A stretch of 56,750 bases of DNA from Thermoguttaceae bacterium (GTDB lineage Bacteria; Planctomycetota; Planctomycetia; Pirellulales; Thermoguttaceae): contig JAGBDN010000014.1 in NCBI GenBank assembly GCA_017937485.1, positions 1 through 56,750 on the forward strand, written 5' to 3'. Positions within the stretch are counted from its first letter, which is position 1. Each line of letters starts with the position of its first letter. The translations under genes and the position numbers were made by a program. This document shows positions 1-7,923 of the stretch, piece after piece. A model generated the notes under the pieces. The model saw only the letters and a program-made list of their open reading frames with translations. It did no database searches and was not told the origin of the DNA.

Positions 1-1
1 G

Positions 2-1840
2 ACGCAAATCGCCGCGCGTCTCGGTCGTCCCGTCCCGGCGTTCCCGAACAAACCGGCGTTCGCGTCGACCGCGCAACCGCAAGCTCCGGCGCAAGTCGCT
101 CCGGTCGAACAACCGCAAGCCCCGGCGCAAGTCGCTCCGGTCGTTCAACCGCAAGCCCCGGCGCAAGTCGCCCCGGTCGTTCAACCGCAAGCCCCGGCGC
201 AAACCGCTCCGGTCGTTCAACCGCAAGCCGCGGCGCAAACCGCTCCGGTCGTGCAACCGCAAGCTCCGGCGCAAGTCGCTCCGGTCGAACAACCGCAAGC
301 CCCGGCGCAAGTCGCCCCGGTAGAACAACCGCAAGCCCCGGCGCAAAACGCTCCGGTCGTTCAACCGCAAGCTCCGGCGCAAGTCGCCCCGGTCGTCCAA
401 CCGCAAGCTCCGGCGCAAGTCGCTCCGGTCGTCCAACCGCAAGCCCCGGCGCAAAACGCCCCGGTCGAACAACCGCAAATCCCGTTCGCTCAACTTCAAG
501 GGCCGACGCCGTTCATCGCCGCCGTCGCGCCGTCGACTACCGAAACGCTCGTTTTACCCGACGAGTCCTCCGACGACGCGAACGTCGCCGCCGACGAACC
601 GCGTCCGCTCGCCGTCGCGACGCCGCAAGCCCCGGCGCCCCAAGAAGACGCGCGACAATCGACCGCCGAAACGTCGAGCGCCCCCGCCGTCAAAATTTCC
701 GCGTCCGCTCCCGCTCTCGCCGAACAAGACGCGAAAAGCGCGCAAAATCCCGCGGCGTGCATCGGTCGCCGCAACCCGGGTCTTTTCGCGACGTCGGTCG
801 CAAGTTCGACGACGGTCGCCGCCGAAACCGGTTTTCGTCCCGGCTCGATTTCGACGACGGCTCCGACGCCCGCGTCGACGCCGCAAATCGCGCAAAATTT
901 CCCGACCGCGCCAACGCCGCAAACGTCGCTCGTCGCCCAAAACGCCCCGATTATCGGGCCGCGTCTTCCGCAACCGTCCCGTTTCGACGCGGAAACGGCC
1001 TTCCAACGCGTCGAAAGTCTCGTCGAATTGGAAAATTGCGTCGCCGAATATTTCGCGCCGCTCGCGCCGATTTACGAAACCGCGCCGTCGCCGTTCCCCA
1101 TCGCCGACGCCCAAGAACTTTACGCCGTCGCCCCGTCGCCGGCCGATCTCGCGGACGTTGAAAGCGAAGAATTTGACGAAAACGACGATTTTGCGTTCGC
1201 CTCGTCCGGCTCGTCGCAAGCGCAAAGCCCCGCGGAACCCGCGACGATCGGCGGATTCGGCTCCTATCAAGCGCCGACGTTCGACGCGACGCCCGTCGCC
1301 GCCGCCCCGGTTTCGCCGCAAGTCCAACCGATCGCGCAAAGCGCCCCGACGGCGCAAACGACGCTCGTTCCGCAATACGCCCAAACGACGCAAGTTCCGC
1401 TCGTTCCGCAAAACGTCTACGCCGCCCCGACGGCGCAGGTTGCGCAAAACGCCCCGACGGCGCAGACGACGCTCGTTCCGCAATACGCTCAAACGACGCA
1501 AGTTCCGCTCGTTCCGCAAAACGTCCACGCCGCCCCGACGGCGCAGGTTGCGCAAAACGCCCCGACGGCGCAAACGGCGCTCGTTCCGCAATACGCTCAA
1601 ACGACGCAAGTTCCGCTCGTTCCGCAAAACGCTTACGCCGCTCCGACGACGCAGGTTGCGCAAAACGCCCCGACGGCGGTTTCGCAATACGCCGCGCCGA
1701 CCGTCCCGCGTCGCGCGACGACGCCGGAAGAACGTCTGCAAGCCGCGATCGCCGCCGGCGCCAACGTCCGCGAAATTTCGCCGGAAGAGTATCGCCGCGC
1801 CGTTTCGGTCGGTATGTCGGGGCAAACGCAACCCCGTTAA
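2..1840 (+). CDS. Pro/Gln/Ala-rich repeat protein, 3' part (start outside window)
   Basis: The reading frame is open from the left edge, so the gene begins before the window and about 612 codons are visible. The first visible part is a tandem array of a 12-residue unit of the type QPQAPAQVAPVV, encoded by 36-bp DNA repeats: eleven full copies from about 74 to 469 and a partial twelfth. A low-complexity middle part follows. Then comes a second repeat of 36 residues (108 bp), three copies at 1343-1666, containing VPQYAQTTQVPLVPQN. The C-terminus is more ordered and charged (about 45 residues, with PEERLQAAIAAG). I recognise no catalytic domain. Composition suggests an extended, surface or periplasmic linker-like protein, but this is inference. 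The DNA repeats make copy-number changes by slippage likely. It is not a CRISPR array, because the units abut without spacers. Confidence 0.75.
   Translation, partial: TQIAARLGRPVPAFPNKPAFASTAQPQAPAQVAPVEQPQAPAQVAPVVQPQAPAQVAPVVQPQAPAQTAPVVQPQAAAQTAPVVQPQAPAQVAPVEQPQAPAQVAPVEQPQAPAQNAPVVQPQAPAQVAPVVQPQAPAQVAPVVQPQAPAQNAPVEQPQIPFAQLQGPTPFIAAVAPSTTETLVLPDESSDDANVAADEPRPLAVATPQAPAPQEDARQSTAETSSAPAVKISASAPALAEQDAKSAQNPAACIGRRNPGLFATSVASSTTVAAETGFRPGSISTTAPTPASTPQIAQNFPTAPTPQTSLVAQNAPIIGPRLPQPSRFDAETAFQRVESLVELENCVAEYFAPLAPIYETAPSPFPIADAQELYAVAPSPADLADVESEEFDENDDFAFASSGSSQAQSPAEPATIGGFGSYQAPTFDATPVAAAPVSPQVQPIAQSAPTAQTTLVPQYAQTTQVPLVPQNVYAAPTAQVAQNAPTAQTTLVPQYAQTTQVPLVPQNVHAAPTAQVAQNAPTAQTALVPQYAQTTQVPLVPQNAYAAPTTQVAQNAPTAVSQYAAPTVPRRATTPEERLQAAIAAGANVREISPEEYRRAVSVGMSGQTQPR
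74..477 (+). repeat. 36-bp coding tandem repeat, 11 copies plus a partial one
   Basis: Units start every 36 bases at 74, 110, 146 and so on to 434, with a partial unit from 470. Each starts CAACCGCAAG and encodes twelve residues. Copies differ at a few wobble positions and at V/N/T and V/E sites in the protein. This is a candidate variable-number tandem repeat. Confidence 0.9.
1343..1666 (+). repeat. 108-bp coding tandem repeat, 3 copies
   Basis: Units start at 1343, 1451 and 1559 with GCCCCGACGGCG, and a fourth start at 1667 diverges immediately. Each unit encodes 36 residues, and copies differ by only a few bases, which suggests recent amplification inside the same gene. Confidence 0.9.
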
Positions 1841-1956
1841 CGTCGTTCAACTCGCTTCAACCGCGAAACCAAAGCGCTCGTCTCGCCGCGGCGCCGCGGC
1901 GTCGCGGTTTCCCATTTTAACTCATTTCTCTACTTTACTGTCCGTCGAGGTTTTTT

Positions 1957-3333
1957 ATGTCGGAAATCAACGAATTTTATCGCCAAACGGCGGCGCGAAT
2001 CGACAAAGCGCTCCAATATTGCGACGACACCAAAGCGGTCGTTCTCGGCGAAGGAACGCTCGAACGCGTCGGAACTTTCTTCCAAAACCTCTTCGGCGCC
2101 GACGCGAAAGCGGTCGTCGTCGCGGACGTTACGACGTTTGAAATCGCCGGACGCGCCGTCCTCGAACGTCTCGAAGCCGCCGGGGTCGTCGTCGAAGACC
2201 CGTTTATTTTCGACGCGCCGCAAATGCACTCCGAAACGCGTTGGGTCAACGCCCTGCACGCCCGTTTCGCGCCGACCGACGCGATTCCGGTCGCCGTCGG
2301 CTCCGGAACGGTCAACGACCTTTGCAAACGCGCCGCTTACCTCGTCGGGCGCCCCTACGCGGTCGTCGGAACCGCCGCCTCGATGGACGGGTACGCGTCG
2401 TTCGGCGCCTCGATCGAACATAACGAATGCAAACAAACGTTCTCCTGTCCGGCGCCGCGCGGTATTCTGCTCGATATGAACGTCGTTTGCGAAGCGCCGC
2501 TCAAGATGAACGCCGCCGGATACGCCGACTTAATCGCGAAAATTCCGGCCGGCGCCGACTGGATTCTCGCCGACTTGCTCGGAACGGAACCGATCGACGA
2601 AATCGCTTGGTCGCTCGTTCAAGATTCGCTCCGCGACTCGGTCGCCGACCCGACCGGCGTCGCTCGCGGCGATAAAAAAGCGTTGGCGCGCCTTACCGAA
2701 GGGCTCGTGATGAGCGGGCTGGCGATGCAAAAGGCGAAAACGTCCCGCACCGCGTCCGGCGCCGAACACCAATTCAGCCACCTTTGGGACAACCAACATC
2801 ATACCTACAACGGCGAGGCGCCGTCGCACGGGTTCAAAGTCGGCGTCGGAACCGTCTCCACCTCCGCGCTTTACGAACGGATTTTGGCGACTTGGAACGA
2901 AGCGACCTTCGACGCCGCGATCGCCGCGATTCCGCAAAACTTCCGCGCTTGGGAAACGATCGAACGCGAACTCGAAGAAAATTTCGGAACGTCCGGTCTG
3001 CGCCAAACGGTCGAAAGCGAATGCCGCAAGAAATTCGTCGAACCGGACGAACTCGAACGCCGGTTGCGCCTCTTCCGCGATTCTTGGGCCGACCTCAAAC
3101 CGCGTCTCGAAGCGCAACTTTTACCCGCCGCGACGATTCAACGGATGATCGCCGACGCCGCCGCGCCGTCGACGCCGGAAGAAATCGGAATCGACCGCCC
3201 GCGCCTCGAACGGAGTTATCGCCTCGCGCAACAACTTCGCTATCGTTACAACGTTCTCGACTGGACGCAAGACGTCGCCCAATGGGCGAACGCCGTCGCG
3301 CCGCTCTTCCAACCGGGCGGTTTCTGGGGTTAA
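1957..3333 (+). CDS. sn-glycerol-1-phosphate dehydrogenase family protein (EgsA/AraM-like)
   Basis: This 458-residue protein belongs to the iron-containing/group III alcohol dehydrogenase superfamily, on the glycerol-1-phosphate dehydrogenase branch. That family reduces dihydroxyacetone phosphate to sn-glycerol-1-phosphate with NAD(P)H in the cytosol. Visible motifs are the nucleotide-binding GSGTVND at 115-121, the signature SMDGYASFGASI starting near 142, and candidate metal ligands D191 (GYADLIAK), H271 or H275 (EHQFSHLWD) and H291 (PSHGFK). Length is close to bacterial AraM enzymes, with a somewhat longer C-terminus. The start ATG has GAGG upstream at suitable distance. The gene stands alone between the repeat protein and a tandem repeat block with terminator. 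In Bacillus the product feeds archaeal-type prenylglycerol phosphate. The exact substrate here is inferred from family resemblance. Confidence 0.85.
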   Translation: MSEINEFYRQTAARIDKALQYCDDTKAVVLGEGTLERVGTFFQNLFGADAKAVVVADVTTFEIAGRAVLERLEAAGVVVEDPFIFDAPQMHSETRWVNALHARFAPTDAIPVAVGSGTVNDLCKRAAYLVGRPYAVVGTAASMDGYASFGASIEHNECKQTFSCPAPRGILLDMNVVCEAPLKMNAAGYADLIAKIPAGADWILADLLGTEPIDEIAWSLVQDSLRDSVADPTGVARGDKKALARLTEGLVMSGLAMQKAKTSRTASGAEHQFSHLWDNQHHTYNGEAPSHGFKVGVGTVSTSALYERILATWNEATFDAAIAAIPQNFRAWETIERELEENFGTSGLRQTVESECRKKFVEPDELERRLRLFRDSWADLKPRLEAQLLPAATIQRMIADAAAPSTPEEIGIDRPRLERSYRLAQQLRYRYNVLDWTQDVAQWANAVAPLFQPGGFWG

Positions 3334-3422
3334 AGTCGACGCAAACCGGCTCTTTTAAGGGTAAAGTCGACGCAAACCGCGCGGTTTAACGTCGCTCAAC
3401 TTCATCGTTCCCGCTAAACGCA

Positions 3423-3450
3423 ACGCTCGGCGAAAGTCGAGCGTTTTTTT
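3423..3450 (+). terminator. Rho-independent terminator of the G1P dehydrogenase gene
   Basis: Inverted arms ACGCTCG (3423-3429) and CGAGCGT (3438-3444) flank an 8-base loop and run directly into seven T residues. This lies 90 bases after the stop codon at 3333. Confidence 0.8.
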
Positions 3451-3815
3451 ATCGCCGACCGTCGGTTAAAATCGGCAAAATACAAAAACTCCAAAACAAG
3501 CGTAATATTTTCCAACTAAACGGCGTTCCTCGAAAGACCGACCAAACGCGGAGACGGCGAAGGTCGAACGTTTTTTTATCGCCGACCGTCGGTTAAAATC
3601 GGCAAAATACGGCGACGGCGAAACAAGCGCAATATTTTCAACTATCGGCGCGTCCATCAAGAAAACCGCTCAAACGCGGAGACGGCGAAGGTCGAACGTT
3701 TTTTTATCGCCGACCGTCAGTTAAAATCGGCAAAATACGGCGACGGCGAAACAAGCGCAATATTTTTCAACTAAACGGCGCGCCCATCGAGAAAACCGCT
3801 CAAACGCGGAGACGG
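3436..3815. repeat. Intergenic tandem repeat, three units of about 127 bp
   Basis: Units begin at 3436, 3563 and 3691 with GTCGA(A/G)CGTTTTTTT, followed by ATCGCCGACCGTCGG and TTAAAATCGGCAAAATAC. They end in CAAACGCGGAGACGG. Units two and three are nearly identical and unit one is more diverged. Each carries an internal inverted pair GCCGA/TCGGC. No convincing reading frame runs through all copies. The array directly follows a terminator whose T-tract is part of unit one, so it may be an amplified terminator-adjacent element. Confidence 0.85.
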
Positions 3816-3832
3816 TTCAAGTTATCAAGAAA

Positions 3833-3867
3833 CAAAAAACGAACCGACGCGCGAAACGTCGGTTCGT
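3833..3867 (-). terminator. Minus-strand rho-independent terminator
   Basis: A perfect 10-bp stem (ACGAACCGAC at 3839-3848 with GTCGGTTCGT at 3858-3867) and a 9-base loop are followed on the minus strand by six T residues (3838-3833). It lies downstream of the pseudopilin gene ending at 3921. Confidence 0.85.
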
Positions 3868-3920
3868 CTCAAGGGCAAGCGTCAAAAGACGCTCAAACGC
3901 CGCAATTTATCGAGCAACGA

Positions 3921-4946
3921 TTAAAGTTTGCTGAGATCCAAAACGTCGGTATTAACGAATTTGGGACTATTGGGATGGGTGGCAAAAGTCGTTTTCTTGT
4001 CTTGCGGAGCCATCGCGCGAACGAGGATTTCCAATTCGACGCCTTCGTTGATGGTGCGGGTCGAACCGTCGACCATCGCCGCGACGACAACGTTCGGGTG
4101 CATCGAGGACATACGAGCGTAAGCCCAGGCTTCGCTGCTGTAGTCTTCCATCATATCGTCGGTCGCCCAACCGTTGACGTCGTTCGGAGCGAGGTCTTGG
4201 TAAGTTTTGATTTCGCGACCGCGGTTAACGCGCAGCGGAGCGAGCGTCGAGACGGTTTCAACGCCGTTTTCGCTCGTTTGAACTTGACCGAAACCGTATA
4301 CGCCGTTGTCCGGATAGGTAACGCAGAAACCGACGCCGTATTCGCGGTTCGCCCAAATGCCGCCCGCTTGGAGGTTTTCAGAAATCAAGAGGGTGTTCGA
4401 GGTGCCGTCTTTAACGTCGTTGAGGGTCAACGCTTTGCCGCCGAACGCGCCGTCGAGGAGCATACCGTTGCTGCGGTTTTTCGCGAACTCGGAAAGGGTG
4501 TAGTTGCCATCGTTGTCGACCGCGAACGCGCCGTCGGCGACGCCGCAGTTGGCGACGTAGTTATTGCCGTTTTCTTCCGAGGTGCCGGCGCTCGTGCATT
4601 GGAACGACGGAATCGTAACGTCGACGCGATTACCGTTGTCGCGAAGTTTTTCGTAAACTTGCGTTTGTTCCATATAGGTGAAAATTTGCGGCATCCAACC
4701 GATGACCGCGGTTCCGCCGGCGTCGATGCTCAAATTGTCGCGCCACGTCGGAAGTTTGGTAACGGCCGATTCCATCGAGTTAAACGCCAACGCAATGTTC
4801 TTTTGGTTGTTGATGCATTGGGTGCGGCGTCCGGATTCGCGCGCGGCTTGGACGGCGGGAAGGAGCAAACCGGCCAACATCCCGATGATCGAGATAACGA
4901 CCAGCAACTCAATGAGCGTAAAACCGGCTTTGAACGTCTTTTTCAT
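3921..4946 (-). CDS. DUF1559-type prepilin-like protein
   Basis: This 341-residue protein has a type IV prepilin N-terminus: a short basic leader (MKKTFKAG), then FTLIELLVVISIIGMLAG, with the usual G/F cleavage point and E5-like residue. The hydrophobic segment continues to [12 protein letters not shown], the planctomycete DUF1559 hallmark. The C-terminal part has the family pattern of a histidine followed by VDGSTRTINEG (in relatives FADGSVRFI). Such proteins are processed by a prepilin peptidase and assembled or anchored at the cell envelope, though the role of the huge planctomycete family is not well defined. It is more divergent and shorter than the three paralogues at 15-19 kb. AAGGA precedes the ATG. 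Confidence 0.85.
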   Translation of the reverse strand: MKKTFKAGFTLIELLVVISIIGMLAGLLLPAVQAARESGRRTQCINNQKNIALAFNSMESAVTKLPTWRDNLSIDAGGTAVIGWMPQIFTYMEQTQVYEKLRDNGNRVDVTIPSFQCTSAGTSEENGNNYVANCGVADGAFAVDNDGNYTLSEFAKNRSNGMLLDGAFGGKALTLNDVKDGTSNTLLISENLQAGGIWANREYGVGFCVTYPDNGVYGFGQVQTSENGVETVSTLAPLRVNRGREIKTYQDLAPNDVNGWATDDMMEDYSSEAWAYARMSSMHPNVVVAAMVDGSTRTINEGVELEILVRAMAPQDKKTTFATHPNSPKFVNTDVLDLSKL

Positions 4947-5563
4947 TTTCTTTTCCTTTGCAGAATAAGAGCGTCGAAAACGCGTTAAAAAATCAATAAT
5001 TCAAACGGTTCACTCGACGCGAATGACCTTGCCCTTTATTTTTTGTTCGCTCGTCTCGAATTTGCGACGCGTTTTCGACCGTCCAACCCGAAACAACCGA
5101 CTCGCCCGACTCCACCGTTCGGAAACGCGTTCCCAACGTTTAAAATCGGCGCTAAGGTTCGCGACGTTTCGCCCGGTAAAACGCGCTCGAAACGTTCGCT
5201 CAAAAACCGAACCGTTCGACCGTTTTTTCAAAACGGTCGGAGACGTCGCCGTCCCCGCGTTTGAAAAGTCGCGCCGAACGGCGTTCGTTCGACGTCGGTT
5301 TGCGCTCGTCGGCCCCGGCGCCCTTCTAAAAAGAGCGGCGTAAACCGACAAAGCAAAAAATACGGTTCTCTAAAATGATAGGATACACAACAATTTCGCT
5401 CGAATCAAGCGGATTCTTGCCGTTTTCCCCGATTTTTTTAAATTTTCTTCCCAAATAACGCGCTTAATCGCTTCGTTTTAACGTCGACGACGGTCGAAAC
5501 GCCGTTTCCAAGCCGCCGCGACGCCGCGCTAAGCCTCAAAAACGTTTCCCGACGTTTGCCGCG
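4947..5563. other. Intergenic region, no supported gene
   Basis: About 617 bases lie between the start of the pseudopilin gene and the end of the anti-sigma gene, both on the minus strand. Arginine-rich open frames of about 106-113 codons exist on both strands at 5010-5351. They overlap each other, match no family I know and look like by-products of the base composition. The pseudopilin promoter must lie here, but I see no clear -35/-10 pair. Confidence 0.5.
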
Positions 5564-6451
5564 TTATTCGATCTCGTCGACGCGTTCTTCGTCCGCGACA
5601 AAAAACGAAACGCGAACGTTTTTCACGTTTTCGTCGTCTTTATTCCACGTTTCCGCGAAATTATTGTCGGCGCGAGGCGCGATTTCCGGAACGTTTTCGT
5701 CGAGCCAACGCAGAATCGCGGCTCTTGCGTCCGTCGTCGTTTCCGTCAACAAAAATTCCGCGTCGCCGCCAAATTTTTCGTACTTGACGCCGGCGTCGCG
5801 ACACGTCCGCAAAAACGCCGCGAGAATCCGGCGAGCGTTCGCGGAGTCTAAAACGCGCCGCGTGTAAAACCCGTCCGCGTACGGAACGGGCGCCGTTTTC
5901 GAAACGTTCAATTCGTTTTGCGGCGTCCGAATCGGCAGACGCGGAGCGCGCTCGATCGCGACGTTTTCGCCGGTCGGCGGCGCGACGGCGGTTCTTCCGC
6001 CTTTGTCGCCGTTTTCCGTCTTCTCTATTTCCGCCGTTTTATCAAGACGCGCCGTTTCAACGCCCCCCCAACGCGAACCGTCGCCGACGCTCGACGCAAG
6101 GAGCGCGACCGCCGCGAAGGAAATCGCCGCTCCGGTCGCCGCCCAATGAAACCGCCGTCCGCCGACGCGTCGCCCGGTCGTCGACGCCGGTCGAATCGTC
6201 GGTCGCTCGACGACGCGGTCGACCCAAAAATCGGAACGGTCGATCGCCAAGCGAAGCCGCTCGGCAAATTCGGGCGGAACCGTCGTTTCGGCGGCGGGGC
6301 GCATCAACTCGCGAATCCGCAGCGCCGAACGAATCGCGTCGCGAATCTCCGGATTTCGCTCCGCCGCTTCCTCAAGCGCCCGTCTTTCCTCGTCCGTACA
6401 TTCGTCGTCGACGACGCGGTCGACCAATTCTTCCCAAATTTCCCGTTCCAT
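5564..6451 (-). CDS. Probable anti-sigma factor, membrane-anchored
   Basis: This 295-residue protein lies directly downstream of an ECF sigma gene in the same direction (173 bases apart). The N-terminal 60 residues are acidic and helical (EELVDRVVDDECTDEERRAL), as in the cytoplasmic sigma-binding part of planctomycete anti-sigma proteins. I see no HxxxCxxC zinc motif. One transmembrane helix lies at about residues 101-120 (WAATGAAISFAAVALLAS). The remaining 170 residues would be periplasmic and contain a conserved-looking C-terminal half. The inferred role is to sequester the sigma factor and release it on an envelope signal. Identification rests on gene order and topology more than on sequence motifs. 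Confidence 0.7.
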   Translation of the reverse strand: MEREIWEELVDRVVDDECTDEERRALEEAAERNPEIRDAIRSALRIRELMRPAAETTVPPEFAERLRLAIDRSDFWVDRVVERPTIRPASTTGRRVGGRRFHWAATGAAISFAAVALLASSVGDGSRWGGVETARLDKTAEIEKTENGDKGGRTAVAPPTGENVAIERAPRLPIRTPQNELNVSKTAPVPYADGFYTRRVLDSANARRILAAFLRTCRDAGVKYEKFGGDAEFLLTETTTDARAAILRWLDENVPEIAPRADNNFAETWNKDDENVKNVRVSFFVADEERVDEIE

Positions 6452-6624
6452 CGATTTTCCCTCGCTTGGCGAGCTTGCCCAGTCAATCGTTGTTTTTAGC
6501 GGTTCGGCGAAAACGCCCCTTTGCCGCCGCCGTCAAAATCGTTAACCTCGTTTTCGACGGCGCGACCGTTTTCACGTCGCGACGTCGGCGGCCGAATTTT
6601 AAGCGACAAAAAAGCGGGTTCGCG

Positions 6625-7179
6625 TCAAAAATCGTCTCGTCGACGCTCCAACGCTTCGCGCAACGCGTTCCGCGCTCGATGCAACCGACTGCGCACCGTT
6701 CCGATCGGAATCTCCAAGACCTCGGCGATTTGCTCGTAATTCGCGCCTTCAATTTCGCGCAAAACAAGCGGCGCCCGATAGTCGTCCGGCAACTTGGCCA
6801 ACGCTTCGCGCAACGCTTGAACGTCGTCTTCGCGTTTCGACTTCGCGTCGGGCGACTCGACCGGCGACTCGAAACACTCGCCGATTTCCTCGACGATACG
6901 GTCGACCGAAGTCGTTCGTCCGCGCTTGCGCAACGCTCCGACGGCGCAGTTGTACGCGATGCGATACAGCCAAGTATAAAAACGGCTCGAACGGCGAAAA
7001 CTGTCGAGATGCGCCAACGCCTGCAGAAAAGTCTCCTGCACGACGTCGAGCGCGTCGTCCGCGTTGCCGACGATCGGCAGCGCCAAGTTATACACGCGAT
7101 CTTGATACTTGCGCGCCAATTCGCCGAAAGCGTTTTTGTCGCCGGCCAAGGTCGCGTCGATCAGTCGTTCGTCGTTCAC
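6625..7179 (-). CDS. ECF-family RNA polymerase sigma factor
   Basis: This 184-residue protein has the two standard ECF domains. Region 2 spans about residues 10-80 and includes DALDVVQETFLQALAHLDSF and the -10-reading segment FYTWLYRIAYN. Region 4 spans about residues 125-180 and includes LPDDYRAPLVLREIEG and the helix-turn-helix YEQIAEVLEIPIGTVRSRLH. It directs RNA polymerase to a specific promoter set. The anti-sigma-like gene follows on the same strand, which suggests co-transcription and partner control. A TATAAT on the minus strand at 7368-7363 would give a leader of about 175 bases. Target promoters cannot be deduced from this window. Confidence 0.93.
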   Translation of the reverse strand: MNDERLIDATLAGDKNAFGELARKYQDRVYNLALPIVGNADDALDVVQETFLQALAHLDSFRRSSRFYTWLYRIAYNCAVGALRKRGRTTSVDRIVEEIGECFESPVESPDAKSKREDDVQALREALAKLPDDYRAPLVLREIEGANYEQIAEVLEIPIGTVRSRLHRARNALREALERRRDDF

Positions 7180-7923
7180 ATCCGCTCCTGAAACGTTGGA
7201 CGCGTTAAAACGGCGTTCGTTCCCAAAGTTTTCCGCCGTTCGCTCGTTTTTTTCAAAATTAGTTCGCGAAACGCCGTCGACGCCGCGCGCAACCGCTAAA
7301 ACAAGAAAAGTCGATAAAACGGGCGTCGTCGCGCAACGAGACGCCGTCTTTCATCGTCGAACATTATACCCGAGATTTTCGCGAAAAAAAACGGGGCGGG
7401 TCGCTCTTAAGAAAAAAAGACGCGATTTTTTCGCAAAAATTCGCCGAAAAAACCTCCTTTTTCGAAAATAGCGCCCGTCGCCGCGTTTCGACGAACGTAC
7501 CGGAAAAAAGAAACGGTCGCGACGCCGATTTTGCGCCGACGTTATTAATTCGGCGACGCGAATTTTTGCTCGCCTTAAATCGCTTCCGCTCAAAAGACGT
7601 TCGTTTCGTTTCCCCCTTATATATTAATAGGGCGAAATCAAGCGCGTCTCGCCGCGGCGCCGAAAACCCGTCTTGACGTCGCCGCGGCGATTGTTTAACG
7701 TTAAAAACCTCCGTTTTGAAAGGGTTCCCGTTGTTCGCTTTCCTTTGTCTCGTCGCTCTTGGCGTTTTGCGTCGACTCGGACGCCGTCGAGCGCGTCGTT
7801 CCTCCGTTTCGCTTTAACCGCCTATTTTGCTTCTCCTCGCGTTCCCGTCCATTTCCCCTTTTTTACCTCGACCTTTCCTTTTATTTATTTCAACGTTTCC
7901 CTTTTTCCGTTCGCGTCGACGCA
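7180..7923. other. Divergent intergenic region
   Basis: About 740 bases lie between the sigma gene (minus) and the AsmA-like gene (plus). It holds the possible minus-strand -10 at 7363-7368 and a T/C-rich stretch before the plus-strand gene. An in-frame upstream extension of the AsmA-like gene to 7759 is open but reads as untranslated leader. No other gene is supported. Confidence 0.5.
7363..7368 (-). promoter_or_regulatory. Possible -10 element for the sigma/anti-sigma genes
   Basis: A perfect TATAAT lies on the minus strand. The hexamer 17 bases upstream is only T-rich, so the -35 box is weak. It is 184 bases upstream of the sigma start codon. Confidence 0.4.

Larger units (their letters stand above)
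3334..3920. other. Intergenic region between convergent genes
   Basis: This holds a short 30-bp direct repeat (TAAAGTCGACGCAAACCG near 3332 and 3362), the plus-strand terminator at 3423-3450, the three-copy 127-bp repeat, and the minus-strand terminator at 3833-3867. No gene is supported. Confidence 0.7.

Noticed and set aside
74..477. 36-bp repeats as a CRISPR array
   Set aside because: Units are contiguous without spacers and lie in a long open reading frame encoding a 12-residue repeat.
5010..5351. Overlapping frames of 106 and 113 codons on opposite strands
   Set aside because: Arg-rich, mutually overlapping, no recognisable domain and no ribosome site.
7759..7923. Upstream start for the AsmA-like protein
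   Set aside because: The frame is open, but it would bury the membrane anchor 55 residues inside and has no ribosome site. The ATG at 7924 directly opens the anchor.
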